The notes: generated by a model not told the origin, from the letters alone. Positions 8,951 to 18,495 are shown, counted from the first letter of the stretch. The stretch is 57,548 nucleotides of DNA from RGIG5612 sp045600845 (GCA_045600845.1 JAZRYR010000015.1:1-57548), one strand, 5' to 3'. Program-made: numbers and translations.

Positions 8951-9066
8951 CAGCGGGCAGCTCGCCTTCGGCTCGCTATCCGTTTTCGCTAAAGGGAACC
9001 GTCTAGTTTCAAATTGCGGCTAACTCGTAAACGGTTGTTGCAATTTGAAACCAGACGTACCCGCTG
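8951..9066. repeat. large GC-richer inverted-repeat element between fba and rpmB
   Basis: An outer 7-bp stem, CAGCGGG (8951-8957) with CCCGCTG (9060-9066), encloses a 17-bp arm (9001-9017) that pairs with 9040-9056. The single exception in the long arm is A-C on the plus-strand RNA but U-G on the minus-strand RNA, so the minus-strand transcript folds perfectly. The block is richer in G+C than its surroundings and codes for nothing. It could be a dispersed palindromic repeat or MITE-like element, or a structured 3' RNA. Confidence 0.65.
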
Positions 9067-9080
9067 GGCTCATTTCGCGC

Positions 9081-9109
9081 AAAAAAAGAGAACCGACTTC
9101 TCGGTTCTC
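9081..9109 (-). terminator. intrinsic terminator after rpmB
   Basis: On the minus strand a perfect 9-bp stem (GAGAACCGA / TCGGTTCTC, 9088-9096 with 9101-9109) with a 4-base loop is followed by seven Ts (9087-9081). It stands 13 bases beyond the rpmB stop. Confidence 0.9.
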
Positions 9110-9122
9110 AACAGCTTTCATA

Positions 9123-9311
9123 TTAAGCTCTTTCTACTTTACCAGATCTTAAGCAGGAAGTACAAACATGCATTGTTTTAGCGCTGCCGCCAGTTGTCTT
9201 AACTTTTACAGACTTAATGTTTGATTTCCAAATCTTGTTTGATCTTCTATGTGAGTGACTAACTGCATTACCAAAATGTACGCCTTTACCACAAATATCA
9301 CATTTTGCCAT
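9123..9311 (-). CDS. rpmB: 50S ribosomal protein L28
   Basis: A 62-residue basic protein beginning MAKCDICGKG and containing SHSHRRSNK and a second CTSC motif near the end. The two Cys pairs (C4/C7 and the C-terminal CTSC) form the zinc-ribbon, C+ version of bL28. It binds near the E site of the 50S subunit. An AGGAGG lies just before the start (minus strand). It is divergent from yloU, an arrangement also known in Bacillus. Confidence 0.97.
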   Translation of the reverse strand: MAKCDICGKGVHFGNAVSHSHRRSNKIWKSNIKSVKVKTTGGSAKTMHVCTSCLRSGKVERA

Positions 9312-9360
9312 ATATATTGCACCTCCTTTTCAGAATGCGTTGCTTTACAGCACGTCCAAT

Positions 9361-9389
9361 ATATTAACAAATATGAAACTGTTTTGCAA
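9361..9389 (-). promoter_or_regulatory. promoter for rpmB
   Basis: On the minus strand, TTGCAA (9389-9384), 17 bases, then TAATAT (9366-9361), about 50 bases before the rpmB start codon. Confidence 0.65.
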
Positions 9390-9457
9390 GCAAAATTTAC
9401 AATATTGAACATTTTATGAAATAAGATATTTTTATTTAAATTTTTATGGATTTAGTT

Positions 9458-9463
9458 TATAAT
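9458..9463 (+). promoter_or_regulatory. -10 element for the yloU-fakA operon
   Basis: A perfect TATAAT about 70 bases before yloU. The hexamer 17 bases upstream is TTTAAA (9435-9440), a weak -35. Confidence 0.45.
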
Positions 9464-9531
9464 TCACAAATAAATTACAGTAAAGACTCTGTCTTTATTT
9501 TGGTGTAATTCAATAAGAATGGAGGCCTCGT

Positions 9532-9888
9532 ATGAAAGGTAATTATTCTACGGATTTCGGAAGAATAGTAATTGATAACAGTGTTATTGCTAAAATGGCC
9601 GGACTTACAGCCGTTGAATGTTTTGGTATTGTCGGAATGGCTGCTTTAAGTAAAAGAGACGGAATTGTAAAACTTCTTACCAGAAACAGTATTGCGAAAG
9701 GTGTTAAGGTAGAAGTTGAAAATAATGAACTTTTTATAGATTTCCATGTGATCGTTGCTTATGGAGTTTCTATTGCAACCATATCCCAGAACCTGGTTGA
9801 CGCTGTGAAATACCAATTAGAACAGGCTACTGGTTTTACGGTTAAAAAGATTAACATCATTGTAGAAGGTGTTCGGGTTATTGATTAA
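9532..9888 (+). CDS. yloU: Asp23/Gls24 family envelope protein (YloU)
   Basis: A 118-residue protein of the Asp23/Gls24 family. It has the family's opening G-R-I-V-I-D-N-S-V-I-A-K-M-A-G and the internal VIVAYGVSI. Relatives gather at the membrane via AmaP in Staphylococcus and are linked to envelope stress, but YloU itself is poorly characterised. GGAGG precedes the ATG. It stands directly before fakA/yloV as in Bacillus, 15 bases apart. A second family member lies before nusB (28516-28881). Confidence 0.93.
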   Translation: MKGNYSTDFGRIVIDNSVIAKMAGLTAVECFGIVGMAALSKRDGIVKLLTRNSIAKGVKVEVENNELFIDFHVIVAYGVSIATISQNLVDAVKYQLEQATGFTVKKINIIVEGVRVID

Positions 9889-9903
9889 GGAGGATATTTC
9901 ATA

Positions 9904-11604
9904 ATGTCAAATTCTATTGATGCCAAAACACTGAGAATGATGTTTTTGGCAGGAGCAAAAAATTTAGAGTCAAAGAAAGAATGGATTAACGAACTGAATG
10001 TTTTCCCGGTTCCGGATGGCGATACCGGTACAAATATGACGCTTACCGTAAGAAATGCCGTTAAGGAACTGGAAAAATTGCCACTAACTGCCAACATTAC
10101 AGAAGTTGGAAAAACCATTGCCCAGGGAACTTTAAGAGGGGCAAGGGGAAACTCTGGTGTTATTCTTTCCCAGCTCTGCCGAGGTTTTTCAAAAGAACTG
10201 GAAGAAGTAAATCTGATTGATAAAACGGTTATTGCTTTAGCGATGGACCGTGCGGTTACCACTGCTTATAAGGCGGTAATGAAACCAAAAGAAGGAACGA
10301 TTCTTACCGTTGCAAAAGCAGCCAGTGCCAAAGCACAGGACCTTTTGGCAGAAGATGATGATCTGGAACAGTATTTTTTACAGATTATCAAATATGCAGA
10401 ATTTATCTTAAGTAAAACTCCGGAAATGCTTCCTGTTTTAAAGGAAGCTGGTGTTGTGGATTCCGGTGGACAGGGTCTGGTTGAATTTCTACATGGTGCA
10501 TATGATGCATTTATCGGGAAAGTATCGGATGAAGATCTTTCCTTTACCGCTCTGGTTGTTGAAACTACCGCTCCATCTTCCAGAACGATTGATACTTCCA
10601 ATATTGAAACTTCGGATATCATATTTGGATATTGTACAGAATTTATTATTAATCTTGAAAAAGAGTTTACGGAGCAGGATGAACAGGAATTTAAAGATTT
10701 CCTTACTGCTTTAGGTGATTCTATTGTCTGTGTAAATATGGATGATATTGTTAAGGTACATGTTCATACCAATCATCCAGGTCAGGCCATTGAAAAAGCC
10801 CTTACTATGGGTTCTTTATCCAGCTTGAAGATTGATAACATGCGGGAAGAACACAATGAAAAAGTTATTAAAGAGGTAGATAAAGTTCTAGCTCAGGAAC
10901 AAGAAAACGTTACAGAGACTTTCAACAGTGTACCACGAAAGGAATGGGGATTTGTAGCGGTCTGTGCCGGCGAAGGAATGGCGAAAATCTTTAAGGGCAT
11001 GAGTGTTGACGAAGTGATTGAAGGTGGCCAGACCATGAATCCGAGTACGGAAGATCTGGTAAAAGCAGTAAATAAAGTAAATGCAGAGAATGTATTTATT
11101 CTTCCAAATAACGGAAATATCATTATGGCTGCAAACCAGGCGAAGTTTTTATGCGAAGACAAAAATGTTATTGTCATTCCTACAAAGACCGTTACTCAGG
11201 GAATTACAGCGGTAATTAACTATGTTCCTGCACTTTCCATCGATGATAATGCTCAGGCCATGGCGGAAGCCGCAGCTGAAATAAAAACTACGGAAATAAC
11301 CTACGCAGTGAGAGATACCGAAATCGACGGAAAAGTTATCCACAAAGGAGACTTCATGGGTATCGGCGATGGACATATGCTTGCAGTAGGACAGGAATTA
11401 ATCGCTACGACGGTTGAAGCAATCCGTGCCATGGTGGATGAAGACACAGAATTAATAACCATTTATTACGGTACAGATGTTGCGGAAGATGATGCAGAAA
11501 ATATTGCTGAAGTTCTGGAAGGTTATGTGGAATTTGAGGACATTGATATCGAAGTGGTTTTCGGTGGCCAACCAGTATATTACTACATTATTTCTGCAGA
11601 ATAA
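9904..11604 (+). CDS. fakA: DAK2-domain fatty acid kinase subunit FakA (YloV)
   Basis: A 566-residue two-domain protein. The N-terminal DAK2 (DhaL-like) domain carries NVFPVPDGDTGTNM (about 28-41), whose aspartates hold the Mg-ATP. The C-terminal half is DegV/EDD-like. FakA phosphorylates fatty acids held by a FakB (DegV family) partner so exogenous fatty acids can enter phospholipids. No fakB is nearby. AGGAGG sits about 10 bases before the ATG. It is co-transcribed with yloU and probably with recG, which starts 10 bases after its stop. Confidence 0.92.
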   Translation: MSNSIDAKTLRMMFLAGAKNLESKKEWINELNVFPVPDGDTGTNMTLTVRNAVKELEKLPLTANITEVGKTIAQGTLRGARGNSGVILSQLCRGFSKELEEVNLIDKTVIALAMDRAVTTAYKAVMKPKEGTILTVAKAASAKAQDLLAEDDDLEQYFLQIIKYAEFILSKTPEMLPVLKEAGVVDSGGQGLVEFLHGAYDAFIGKVSDEDLSFTALVVETTAPSSRTIDTSNIETSDIIFGYCTEFIINLEKEFTEQDEQEFKDFLTALGDSIVCVNMDDIVKVHVHTNHPGQAIEKALTMGSLSSLKIDNMREEHNEKVIKEVDKVLAQEQENVTETFNSVPRKEWGFVAVCAGEGMAKIFKGMSVDEVIEGGQTMNPSTEDLVKAVNKVNAENVFILPNNGNIIMAANQAKFLCEDKNVIVIPTKTVTQGITAVINYVPALSIDDNAQAMAEAAAEIKTTEITYAVRDTEIDGKVIHKGDFMGIGDGHMLAVGQELIATTVEAIRAMVDEDTELITIYYGTDVAEDDAENIAEVLEGYVEFEDIDIEVVFGGQPVYYYIISAE

Positions 11605-11613
11605 TTTTTCACA

Positions 11614-13659
11614 ATGGAATTAAAATCTCTTAAAGGAATCGGTGAAAAAACTGAAGAAACTTTTAAAAAATTAGGAATTACGTCCGTGGAAGAACTCTTA
11701 GAGTTCTTCCCACGTGATTATGAGACTTTTTCTCCGCCTACAACAATCGGAGAAATCGGTTATAAAACTTTTGCCACGGTCCGTGGCATTTTTTCTCAGA
11801 GTCTATTTCAAAGAAGGGTTAAAAATCTGACCATTACTTCCGCACAGTTTCATGATGAAATCGGTGGCAAAATCAAAGTCACCTGGTTTAATGCACCTTT
11901 TATGAAGGATGCTGTAAAACCTGGTCAATTATATATTTTAAGAGGCCGTGTGAGCAGAAAATACGGTGTTTTACAATTAGACCAGCCGAAAGTATATCCA
12001 CCGGAAGAATATATGAAACTGATCCATCAGATGCAGCCGGTATATCCTTTGACCAAAGGTATAACCAATGCTTTGATTGTTAAATCTGTCCGACAAGCTC
12101 TGGAAACAGAATGCTTTAACAAAATAGATGAGGATGACCTAATTCCAAACTCCATTCGGGAAGAGCTTGGATTATGTAAAAGAAGCTCTGCTTTTTCCAA
12201 TCTCCACTTTCCACAAAGCCAAAAGGCCTTTCAGGAGGCTGCGTCCCGAATGTCCTTTGAGGAAATCTTTTTATTCTTGCTGGCAATGAAACTAAATAAA
12301 GTTTCTGTTCGTCAGGATAGTAAGAACATCATTTCTGCTCATAAAGAGACAGAGGAGTTTATTGAAAGATTACCATTCCGGCTCACAAATGCTCAACAGA
12401 AGGTAATCAAAGAAATCGAAACGGATCTTGCTTCCGGAAAAGTCATGAACCGGTTAATTCAAGGAGATGTTGGCTCAGGCAAGACGATCGTTGCCTTGAC
12501 GGCTCTTATGAATGCGGCATTTTCCGGCTATCAGAGCGCTTTTATGGCTCCGACGGAAGTTTTAGCTTCCCAGCATTACGAAACCATTTCGAAACTATTA
12601 AAAGAAAATCATATGAAATTGAATGCAGCCTTACTGACCGGGTCTATGACTGCTTTAGAGAAAAAGGTCGTATATAATGCACTGATCGACGGAAAAATTG
12701 ATATTTTGATTGGCACTCATGCTATTTTTCAAGATAAAGTTCAGTATAAGAATTTAGGTCTGGTGATTACCGATGAACAGCATCGTTTTGGAATAAAACA
12801 AAGGGAAGCTCTGGCTTTAAAAGGAAATCAACCGCATATGATCGTTATGAGTGCAACTCCGATTCCGAGGACTCTGGCTCTTATCGTGTATGGCGACATG
12901 GATGTTTCCGTAATCGACGAAGTTCCGGCCAGAAGAATGTCGATTAAAAATGCTGTTGTAGATGAGTCCTACCGGGACAAGGCTTATAAATTTATTGAAA
13001 AAGAGGTTCATCAAGGTCATCAGGCTTATGTAATCTGTCCGATGGTGGAGTATTCAGAAGGCTTAGATGCAAACAATGTTACGGACTATAGTGAAATGTT
13101 GAAAGATGTACTTAGTGAAGATATTTCTATAGGAATGCTCCATGGGCAGATGAGTCCGGCAAAAAAGAATGAAATCATGCAGAAATTTGCTTCCGGTGAA
13201 ATAGATGTACTGGTATCAACTACCGTTGTCGAGGTTGGTGTGGATGTTCCAAATGCTACTGTTATGATGATTGAGGATGCCAACCGGTTTGGACTTGCAC
13301 AGCTTCATCAGTTACGGGGCCGTGTAGGCAGAGGCGACAGTCAAAGTTATTGTATTTTTGTGGCAAATAATAAATCGGAAACCGCCATGGAACGTCTGGA
13401 AATCTTAAAAGCATCTAATAACGGATTTGAAATTGCTGAAAAGGATCTTTCCTTCCGTGGACCGGGAGAGTTTATGGGAATCCGGCAGAGCGGTGTTCTT
13501 TCTTTTAAAAATTTTGATATTTACCGGGATGCGAACATCGCTAAAAAAGCATTAAAAATTGTAGAAGATATTCTGTCAGGGAAACATGCCATCAGCGAAA
13601 GAGAAATGGAACGATTAAAAGAAAATTGTTCCATACTCAAAGGTGGAATCCTACTTTAA
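11614..13659 (+). CDS. recG: ATP-dependent DNA helicase RecG
   Basis: A 681-residue superfamily 2 helicase that reverses stalled forks and processes branched DNA. An N-terminal wedge/OB domain (about 1-200) precedes the helicase motor. Walker A GDVGSGKT is at 285-292, the DEQH box at 387-390, and SATPIPRT, the TTVVEVGVDVPNA motif and QLRGRVGR follow. The length is standard. The ATG has only a weak ribosome site, so translation probably depends on coupling to fakA. Confidence 0.97.
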   Translation: MELKSLKGIGEKTEETFKKLGITSVEELLEFFPRDYETFSPPTTIGEIGYKTFATVRGIFSQSLFQRRVKNLTITSAQFHDEIGGKIKVTWFNAPFMKDAVKPGQLYILRGRVSRKYGVLQLDQPKVYPPEEYMKLIHQMQPVYPLTKGITNALIVKSVRQALETECFNKIDEDDLIPNSIREELGLCKRSSAFSNLHFPQSQKAFQEAASRMSFEEIFLFLLAMKLNKVSVRQDSKNIISAHKETEEFIERLPFRLTNAQQKVIKEIETDLASGKVMNRLIQGDVGSGKTIVALTALMNAAFSGYQSAFMAPTEVLASQHYETISKLLKENHMKLNAALLTGSMTALEKKVVYNALIDGKIDILIGTHAIFQDKVQYKNLGLVITDEQHRFGIKQREALALKGNQPHMIVMSATPIPRTLALIVYGDMDVSVIDEVPARRMSIKNAVVDESYRDKAYKFIEKEVHQGHQAYVICPMVEYSEGLDANNVTDYSEMLKDVLSEDISIGMLHGQMSPAKKNEIMQKFASGEIDVLVSTTVVEVGVDVPNATVMMIEDANRFGLAQLHQLRGRVGRGDSQSYCIFVANNKSETAMERLEILKASNNGFEIAEKDLSFRGPGEFMGIRQSGVLSFKNFDIYRDANIAKKALKIVEDILSGKHAISEREMERLKENCSILKGGILL

Positions 13660-13702
13660 TTTGTGGTAAACTAAACATAACTAGATATGGGAAGGTTTTA
13701 AA

Positions 13703-14710
13703 ATGAATATTGTAGTTTTATGTGGTGGAATCAGTACAGAACGAGAGATCTCTTTAAGAACTTCTACGAAGGTTTCCAACGCATTAAGAGGAAAAGGACA
13801 TCATGTTGTTATGATTGACATCTTTTTCGGAGAGGAAGAGATGCCTTCATTTGACAATTCGATAGATTTTACACAGAAAGCTGATGAATACAGAGCAAAA
13901 AATGATCTGATTACAGATGAGTTGATTGAAAAGACCGGTCTTTTTGGTAAGAACGTTTTGGAAATCTGTAAACAGTCCGACATCGTGTTTATCGGACTTC
14001 ATGGAAAAAACGGTGAAGACGGAAAAGTTCAGGCCGCTTTTGAGAAAGAAGGAATCAAATATACCGGTTCCGACCCTAAAAGCAGCGCTCTTGCCATGAG
14101 TAAAGCGAAGACGAAAGCTGTTGTAGCGCCATATATTCTTATGCCAAAAGGGATTGTTCTGAATAAAGGAGATAAAGAGTCGGCTATTAAGGCTCCTTGT
14201 GTAATTAAGCCGAGTAACGGAGGTTCCAGTCTTGGCGTAATGATTGTAAGAACCGATGAAGAATTTGCAACTGCCTTAGATGAAGATTTTAAATTCGACG
14301 ATACTGTTCTTGTAGAAGAGTTTATCGACGGAAGAGAACTGACCCAGGCCGTTATCGACGGAGTGGCTTATCCTCCGGTTGAAATCTGTCCGGATAAAGA
14401 TGAATGGTATGATTATACGAATAAGTATAATGGCAAAACCAAGGAAGTTTGCCCAGCAGATATTCCGGAAGAAGTCCTTGCAGAAATGTCGGAAAAATCC
14501 GTTAAATTCGGAAATCTGATAGGTTTAAGCGTTTATTATAGAATAGATTATCTACTGGCAAAAGATGGCGTATTATATGCATTGGAAGCGAATTCCCTGC
14601 CGGGAATGACGGATACCTCTTTAGTTCCGCAAGAAGCTGCCGCTGTTGGAATTGAATATCCGGATCTTTGCGAAAAAATAATTGAAATTTCTTTAAGAAA
14701 GTATAATTAA
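13703..14710 (+). CDS. ddl: D-alanine--D-alanine ligase
   Basis: A 335-residue ATP-grasp enzyme that makes the D-Ala-D-Ala dipeptide for peptidoglycan. Landmarks are the N-terminal VLCGGISTEREISLRT, GLHGKNGEDG, the ATP-binding CVIKPSNGGSSLGV, VEEFIDGREL and the C-terminal EANSLPGMT metal site. Together with the next gene, murF, it supplies and attaches the dipeptide to the UDP-MurNAc-tripeptide. It starts 43 bases after recG with GGAAGG near the ATG. Confidence 0.96.
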   Translation: MNIVVLCGGISTEREISLRTSTKVSNALRGKGHHVVMIDIFFGEEEMPSFDNSIDFTQKADEYRAKNDLITDELIEKTGLFGKNVLEICKQSDIVFIGLHGKNGEDGKVQAAFEKEGIKYTGSDPKSSALAMSKAKTKAVVAPYILMPKGIVLNKGDKESAIKAPCVIKPSNGGSSLGVMIVRTDEEFATALDEDFKFDDTVLVEEFIDGRELTQAVIDGVAYPPVEICPDKDEWYDYTNKYNGKTKEVCPADIPEEVLAEMSEKSVKFGNLIGLSVYYRIDYLLAKDGVLYALEANSLPGMTDTSLVPQEAAAVGIEYPDLCEKIIEISLRKYN

Positions 14711-14711
14711 G

Positions 14712-16088
14712 ATGAGAAATATAACATTAAGAAAAATTCAGAAAGTAACCAGAGGCAGACTTTTTAATGCGGAGTCTGTCATGGATATCGAAATTACCGG
14801 CATTATTTCAGATAGCCGTCGAGTTAAAGATGGTTGTCTGTTTATCTGTATAAAAGGAAACAATGTGGATGGACATGATTTTGCAGAAGGGGCAATTGCC
14901 AATGGTGCCCTGGCAGTGATTGCGGAACGGGAAATGCCCGGTTTTTACGGTCCTTATCTTTTAGTGGATTCTACTTTTGAAGCAACAAAAGTAATTGCTG
15001 AATTATATCGTTCTACATTAACTACAAAGTTTATCGGCATTACGGGAAGTGTGGGAAAAACCAGTACCAAAGAATTTATTGCCACGGTATTAAGCAAAGG
15101 CTTTAGAGTGCACAAAACAAAAGGGAACCTGAATAATGAATGGGGGGTTCCTTTTACCATTTTTGATATAAAAGAAGATACGGAGATTGCGGTCATTGAA
15201 ATGGGAATTAACCATTTTGGTGAAATGGAGCGCCTTGCAAAGATGGTTCGTCCGGATGCGGTAGTTATGACCAATATCGGACAAAGTCATTTGGAATATT
15301 TAGGCAGCAGGGATGGTATTTTAAAAGCAAAGGCTGAAATTTTTACTTATCTTGCTCAAGATGGGGAAGTTTTCCTGAATGGAGACGATGATAAACTGAA
15401 CCAGATTTCTATAGTAAATGGTATAAAGCCGAAGTTTTATGGTTTCAGCAATACCTGTGATGTGTCTGCGGAGAATATCGTATCGAAAGGCATTAAAGGC
15501 AGTTCTTTTGACATCGTTTTCCGGGAAGGCGGTGGCCGGATGTCCTTACGTGTGAATATACCACTTCCAGGCCGTACGATGATCTATAATGCTCTGGCCG
15601 CTTACTTAGTTGGGGTTAATATGGGGATTTCTCCAATTCAGATCAAATCTGCGTTAGAGGAGGTTACCTCTTTAAACGGAAGAAATAACATTATTCATAC
15701 AGATCGATATATCATTCTGGATGATTGCTATAACGCAGCGCCTGCGTCAATGAAATCTTCCATTGATGTTCTGAAAGAAACCGAAGGAAGAAAGGTCGCT
15801 ATTTTGGGCGATATGTTTGAATTAGGCGAAGATACGGAAAAATTCCATTATGACATCGGGAAATATGCGGCAGAAGCAGGAATCAATCTTATCATATGTA
15901 TAGGTGATTTTAGTAACAAAACTTATTTAGGTGCAAAAATGAATACGGATAATCAAGTAGAATATTATACTTCGGTTGAAGATTGTATTAAGTTTCTTCC
16001 GGATCTTTTGCACGAGAATGACAATATTCTGGTAAAAGCTTCAAATCGAATGCATTTTTCCGATATTGTAAGTTTTCTTCAATCATGA
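14712..16088 (+). CDS. murF: UDP-N-acetylmuramoyl-tripeptide--D-alanyl-D-alanine ligase
   Basis: A 458-residue Mur ligase that adds D-Ala-D-Ala to the UDP-MurNAc-tripeptide in the cytoplasm. The P-loop is GSVGKTS at 112-118. TKGNLNNEWGVP and EMGINHFGEM follow in the central domain, and DDCYNAAPASM marks the C-terminal domain. It begins one base after the ddl stop and overlaps the next gene by four bases, so the three genes are translated as a unit. Confidence 0.96.
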   Translation: MRNITLRKIQKVTRGRLFNAESVMDIEITGIISDSRRVKDGCLFICIKGNNVDGHDFAEGAIANGALAVIAEREMPGFYGPYLLVDSTFEATKVIAELYRSTLTTKFIGITGSVGKTSTKEFIATVLSKGFRVHKTKGNLNNEWGVPFTIFDIKEDTEIAVIEMGINHFGEMERLAKMVRPDAVVMTNIGQSHLEYLGSRDGILKAKAEIFTYLAQDGEVFLNGDDDKLNQISIVNGIKPKFYGFSNTCDVSAENIVSKGIKGSSFDIVFREGGGRMSLRVNIPLPGRTMIYNALAAYLVGVNMGISPIQIKSALEEVTSLNGRNNIIHTDRYIILDDCYNAAPASMKSSIDVLKETEGRKVAILGDMFELGEDTEKFHYDIGKYAAEAGINLIICIGDFSNKTYLGAKMNTDNQVEYYTSVEDCIKFLPDLLHENDNILVKASNRMHFSDIVSFLQS

Positions 16089-17146
16089 AAATCATTACCA
16101 AAGCTGTAACTGAAATACCGGACTATAACATTGAGAGCATAGCTCCGAAAGGAGATGTGCTTCTTTTTGATATTGAAACAACAGGTTTAAAAAAAGAAAG
16201 TACACAGGTTTACCTGATTGGCTGCAGTTACTATGAAAATGATTGTTGGGTGATCCGTCAGTATCTGGCGGAAAGTGCCTTGGATGAAGCTGAAGTAATT
16301 GAGAACTTTTTAGCACTGGCATCCAATTATAAAGTTTTACTCCATTTTAATGGGGACGGATTTGATATTCCTTATATGAAGTATAAGGTTGACTATTATG
16401 GATTTCCATTTTCTTTTGATAATTTTTTGAGCTTCGATATCTATAGACAGGCAAAAGGTCTGAAAAAATTTTTGAATATGCAGAAAATGGGGCAAAAAGC
16501 CATCGAAATATTTCTCGGAATAGATAGAGATGATCAATTAAATGGTGGACTTTTAATTCCATATTACTATGAATACGAAAGAACCGGAAAGAAAGAACTG
16601 GAGGAATTGCTCCTGCTTCATAATTTTGATGATATTCAAGGAATGTTTAAAATTCTGGCGATATTAAAGTACCAGGATGTATTAAAAGGAAATTTTAAAT
16701 TTGAATCTTATGAAGAATGTCATGGTTATGCTATTTTTAATTATCGGTTAACTTATCCGGTTCCCGTCCATTTTTTAAAGGAAACAGAATATTCTGATAT
16801 AATCTGTCTGGAGAATGATCTTCTTCAGATTAACCGAAAAATATACTATGGAGAGGCAAAATTCTATTTCACAGATGTGGAAAATTATTATTTTCTACCA
16901 GAAGAAGATCGTGCTATTCATAAAGATGTTGCAATGTTCGTTGATAAAAGTCATCGAAAAAAGGCAACGAAAAAAAATTGTTATACAAAAAAAGAAAGTG
17001 TATTTCTTGCACAAGAGCGTTGTCTTTTTGAACCCTTTTATTTCATCGACGATGATAAAAAGAGAACATATTTTGAACTTTGTTCAGATATAATACAAAA
17101 TAAAGAATTGTTAAAATCCTATGCACTTGCTATAATAAATTATTAA
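16085..17146 (+). CDS. ribonuclease H-like (YprB type) 3'-5' exonuclease-fold protein
   Basis: A 353-residue protein whose first half has the DEDD exonuclease / RNase H-like fold: LLFDIETTGL gives D29 and E31, and LLHFNGDGFDIPYMKYK gives the second acidic motif. This is the YprB_N / RNase_H_2 family of predicted nucleases. The C-terminal third (about 230-353) is basic and contains Lys-rich stretches that may bind nucleic acid. It overlaps the murF stop by four bases. The biological role is not known; the promoter of the rnf-like operon lies inside its last codons. Confidence 0.8.
   Translation: MKIITKAVTEIPDYNIESIAPKGDVLLFDIETTGLKKESTQVYLIGCSYYENDCWVIRQYLAESALDEAEVIENFLALASNYKVLLHFNGDGFDIPYMKYKVDYYGFPFSFDNFLSFDIYRQAKGLKKFLNMQKMGQKAIEIFLGIDRDDQLNGGLLIPYYYEYERTGKKELEELLLLHNFDDIQGMFKILAILKYQDVLKGNFKFESYEECHGYAIFNYRLTYPVPVHFLKETEYSDIICLENDLLQINRKIYYGEAKFYFTDVENYYFLPEEDRAIHKDVAMFVDKSHRKKATKKNCYTKKESVFLAQERCLFEPFYFIDDDKKRTYFELCSDIIQNKELLKSYALAIINY
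17108..17136 (+). promoter_or_regulatory. promoter of the rnf-like operon
   Basis: TTGTTA at 17108-17113, 17 bases, then a perfect TATAAT at 17131-17136 with an upstream TGC. It overlaps the end of the preceding gene and would start RNA near 17143, about 50 bases before rnfC. Confidence 0.75.
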
Positions 17147-17191
17147 GAAATTGTTAAGAAAAGATTTCATTATTATTTCAGGAGTATATTC

Positions 17192-18481
17192 ATGGCAGTA
17201 TTGACTTTCCGCGGTGGTGTTCATCCGGCAAGAAACAAAAAATTAACGGCCAGCAGACCGGCAAAAGATTATTATCCAAAGGGAGATCTTAGCTTCCCTT
17301 TATATCTGCATCATGGATTACATGCTAAACCGGTTGTTAAAGGAGGAGAATGGGTTAGTGCCGGTACTCTGATTGCAGAAGCAGAAGGTTACGTATCCGC
17401 AAATGTTCATTCCTCTGTTGCCGGAATTGTGAAGTATGTTGATTTTGATACGATTGTCATCGAAAATATCGGGGAAAATCATTCAGAACCGAGAATCATC
17501 AATAAACCTTACGAAAAACTATCGAAAAAAGAAATCATCCGTTTGATTCGGGAAGCCGGAATTGTCGGCATGGGTGGGGAAGACGGTTATCCGACCCATA
17601 TTAAGCTTTCGCCAGAAGATCCGGATAAGATTCGGTATATCATAGTTAATGGTTGTGAATGTGAGCCTTATCTTACCTGCAATTACCGAAGACTTATTGA
17701 GGAGCCCCAAAAAATTGTAACCGGGCTGAAAATCGTTTTAAAACTATTTGATCATGCCATGGGTGTTATTGCGATTGAAGATGATAAAAAAGCTGCAGTA
17801 ATTAAAATAAAAAACTATATTTCCAAAGAGTCGCGAATCCGTGCGAAAATGCTTTACACAAAGTATCCGCAAGGAGCCGAAAAACAGTTGATCTATGCAT
17901 TGACAAAAAAACAGCTGAATTCCAGTAAAGATATTACAGATAGTGGCTGTATCGTAATCAATGTGGAGACCATTTATGCAATTTACAATGCGATAGTGGA
18001 AGGAAAACCATTGATCAGCAGAATGGTTACAGTTACCGGAGATGCAATAAAAGAACCTGGTAATTATCGTGTTCGTATCGGAACGAATGCTGCGGAATTA
18101 ATTGAGGCGGCTGGTGGCTTTGTATGTCCTCCGGAAAAAGTAATTATTGGAGGACCGATGACCGGAGAGTCGGTTATGGATATCAACAGACCAATAACCA
18201 AAGCGACCAATGCGATTGTTTGTCTGAAGGAAGACCCGGTAATCCGGGTACATCAGACGAATTGTATCCGTTGCGGACGATGCATGGAAGTTTGTCCAAG
18301 CGGTTTGATACCTACAAAATTAGCGGATTTTGCCGCCTTAGGCAGAACGGATTTATTTACTGCAAATGATGGGGCAGAATGTATCAAATGTGGTTCCTGC
18401 TCCTACATCTGTCCAGCCAAAAGAAGTCTGGCAGAAGTTATTGTATCAATGAAACAGATGATTTCAAATGATTACCTATAG
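17192..18481 (+). CDS. rnfC: RnfC-like iron-sulfur subunit (divergent)
   Basis: A 429-residue homologue of RnfC, the peripheral subunit that exchanges electrons with NAD(H) through FMN and two [4Fe-4S] clusters. Both cluster motifs are intact: C358, C361, C364, C368 (CIRCGRCMEVCP) and C397, C400, C403, C407 (CIKCGSCSYICP). The glycine-rich FMN/NADH loop, normally GxGGAGFPTH, reads GMGGEDGYPTH (126-136), with an extra residue and charged side chains. The AECEP motif reads CECEP. GGAG stands before the ATG. It is the first gene of a C-D-G-E-A operon without rnfB. Confidence 0.9.
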   Translation: MAVLTFRGGVHPARNKKLTASRPAKDYYPKGDLSFPLYLHHGLHAKPVVKGGEWVSAGTLIAEAEGYVSANVHSSVAGIVKYVDFDTIVIENIGENHSEPRIINKPYEKLSKKEIIRLIREAGIVGMGGEDGYPTHIKLSPEDPDKIRYIIVNGCECEPYLTCNYRRLIEEPQKIVTGLKIVLKLFDHAMGVIAIEDDKKAAVIKIKNYISKESRIRAKMLYTKYPQGAEKQLIYALTKKQLNSSKDITDSGCIVINVETIYAIYNAIVEGKPLISRMVTVTGDAIKEPGNYRVRIGTNAAELIEAAGGFVCPPEKVIIGGPMTGESVMDINRPITKATNAIVCLKEDPVIRVHQTNCIRCGRCMEVCPSGLIPTKLADFAALGRTDLFTANDGAECIKCGSCSYICPAKRSLAEVIVSMKQMISNDYL

Positions 18482-18495
18482 AAGAGGATAATAGA

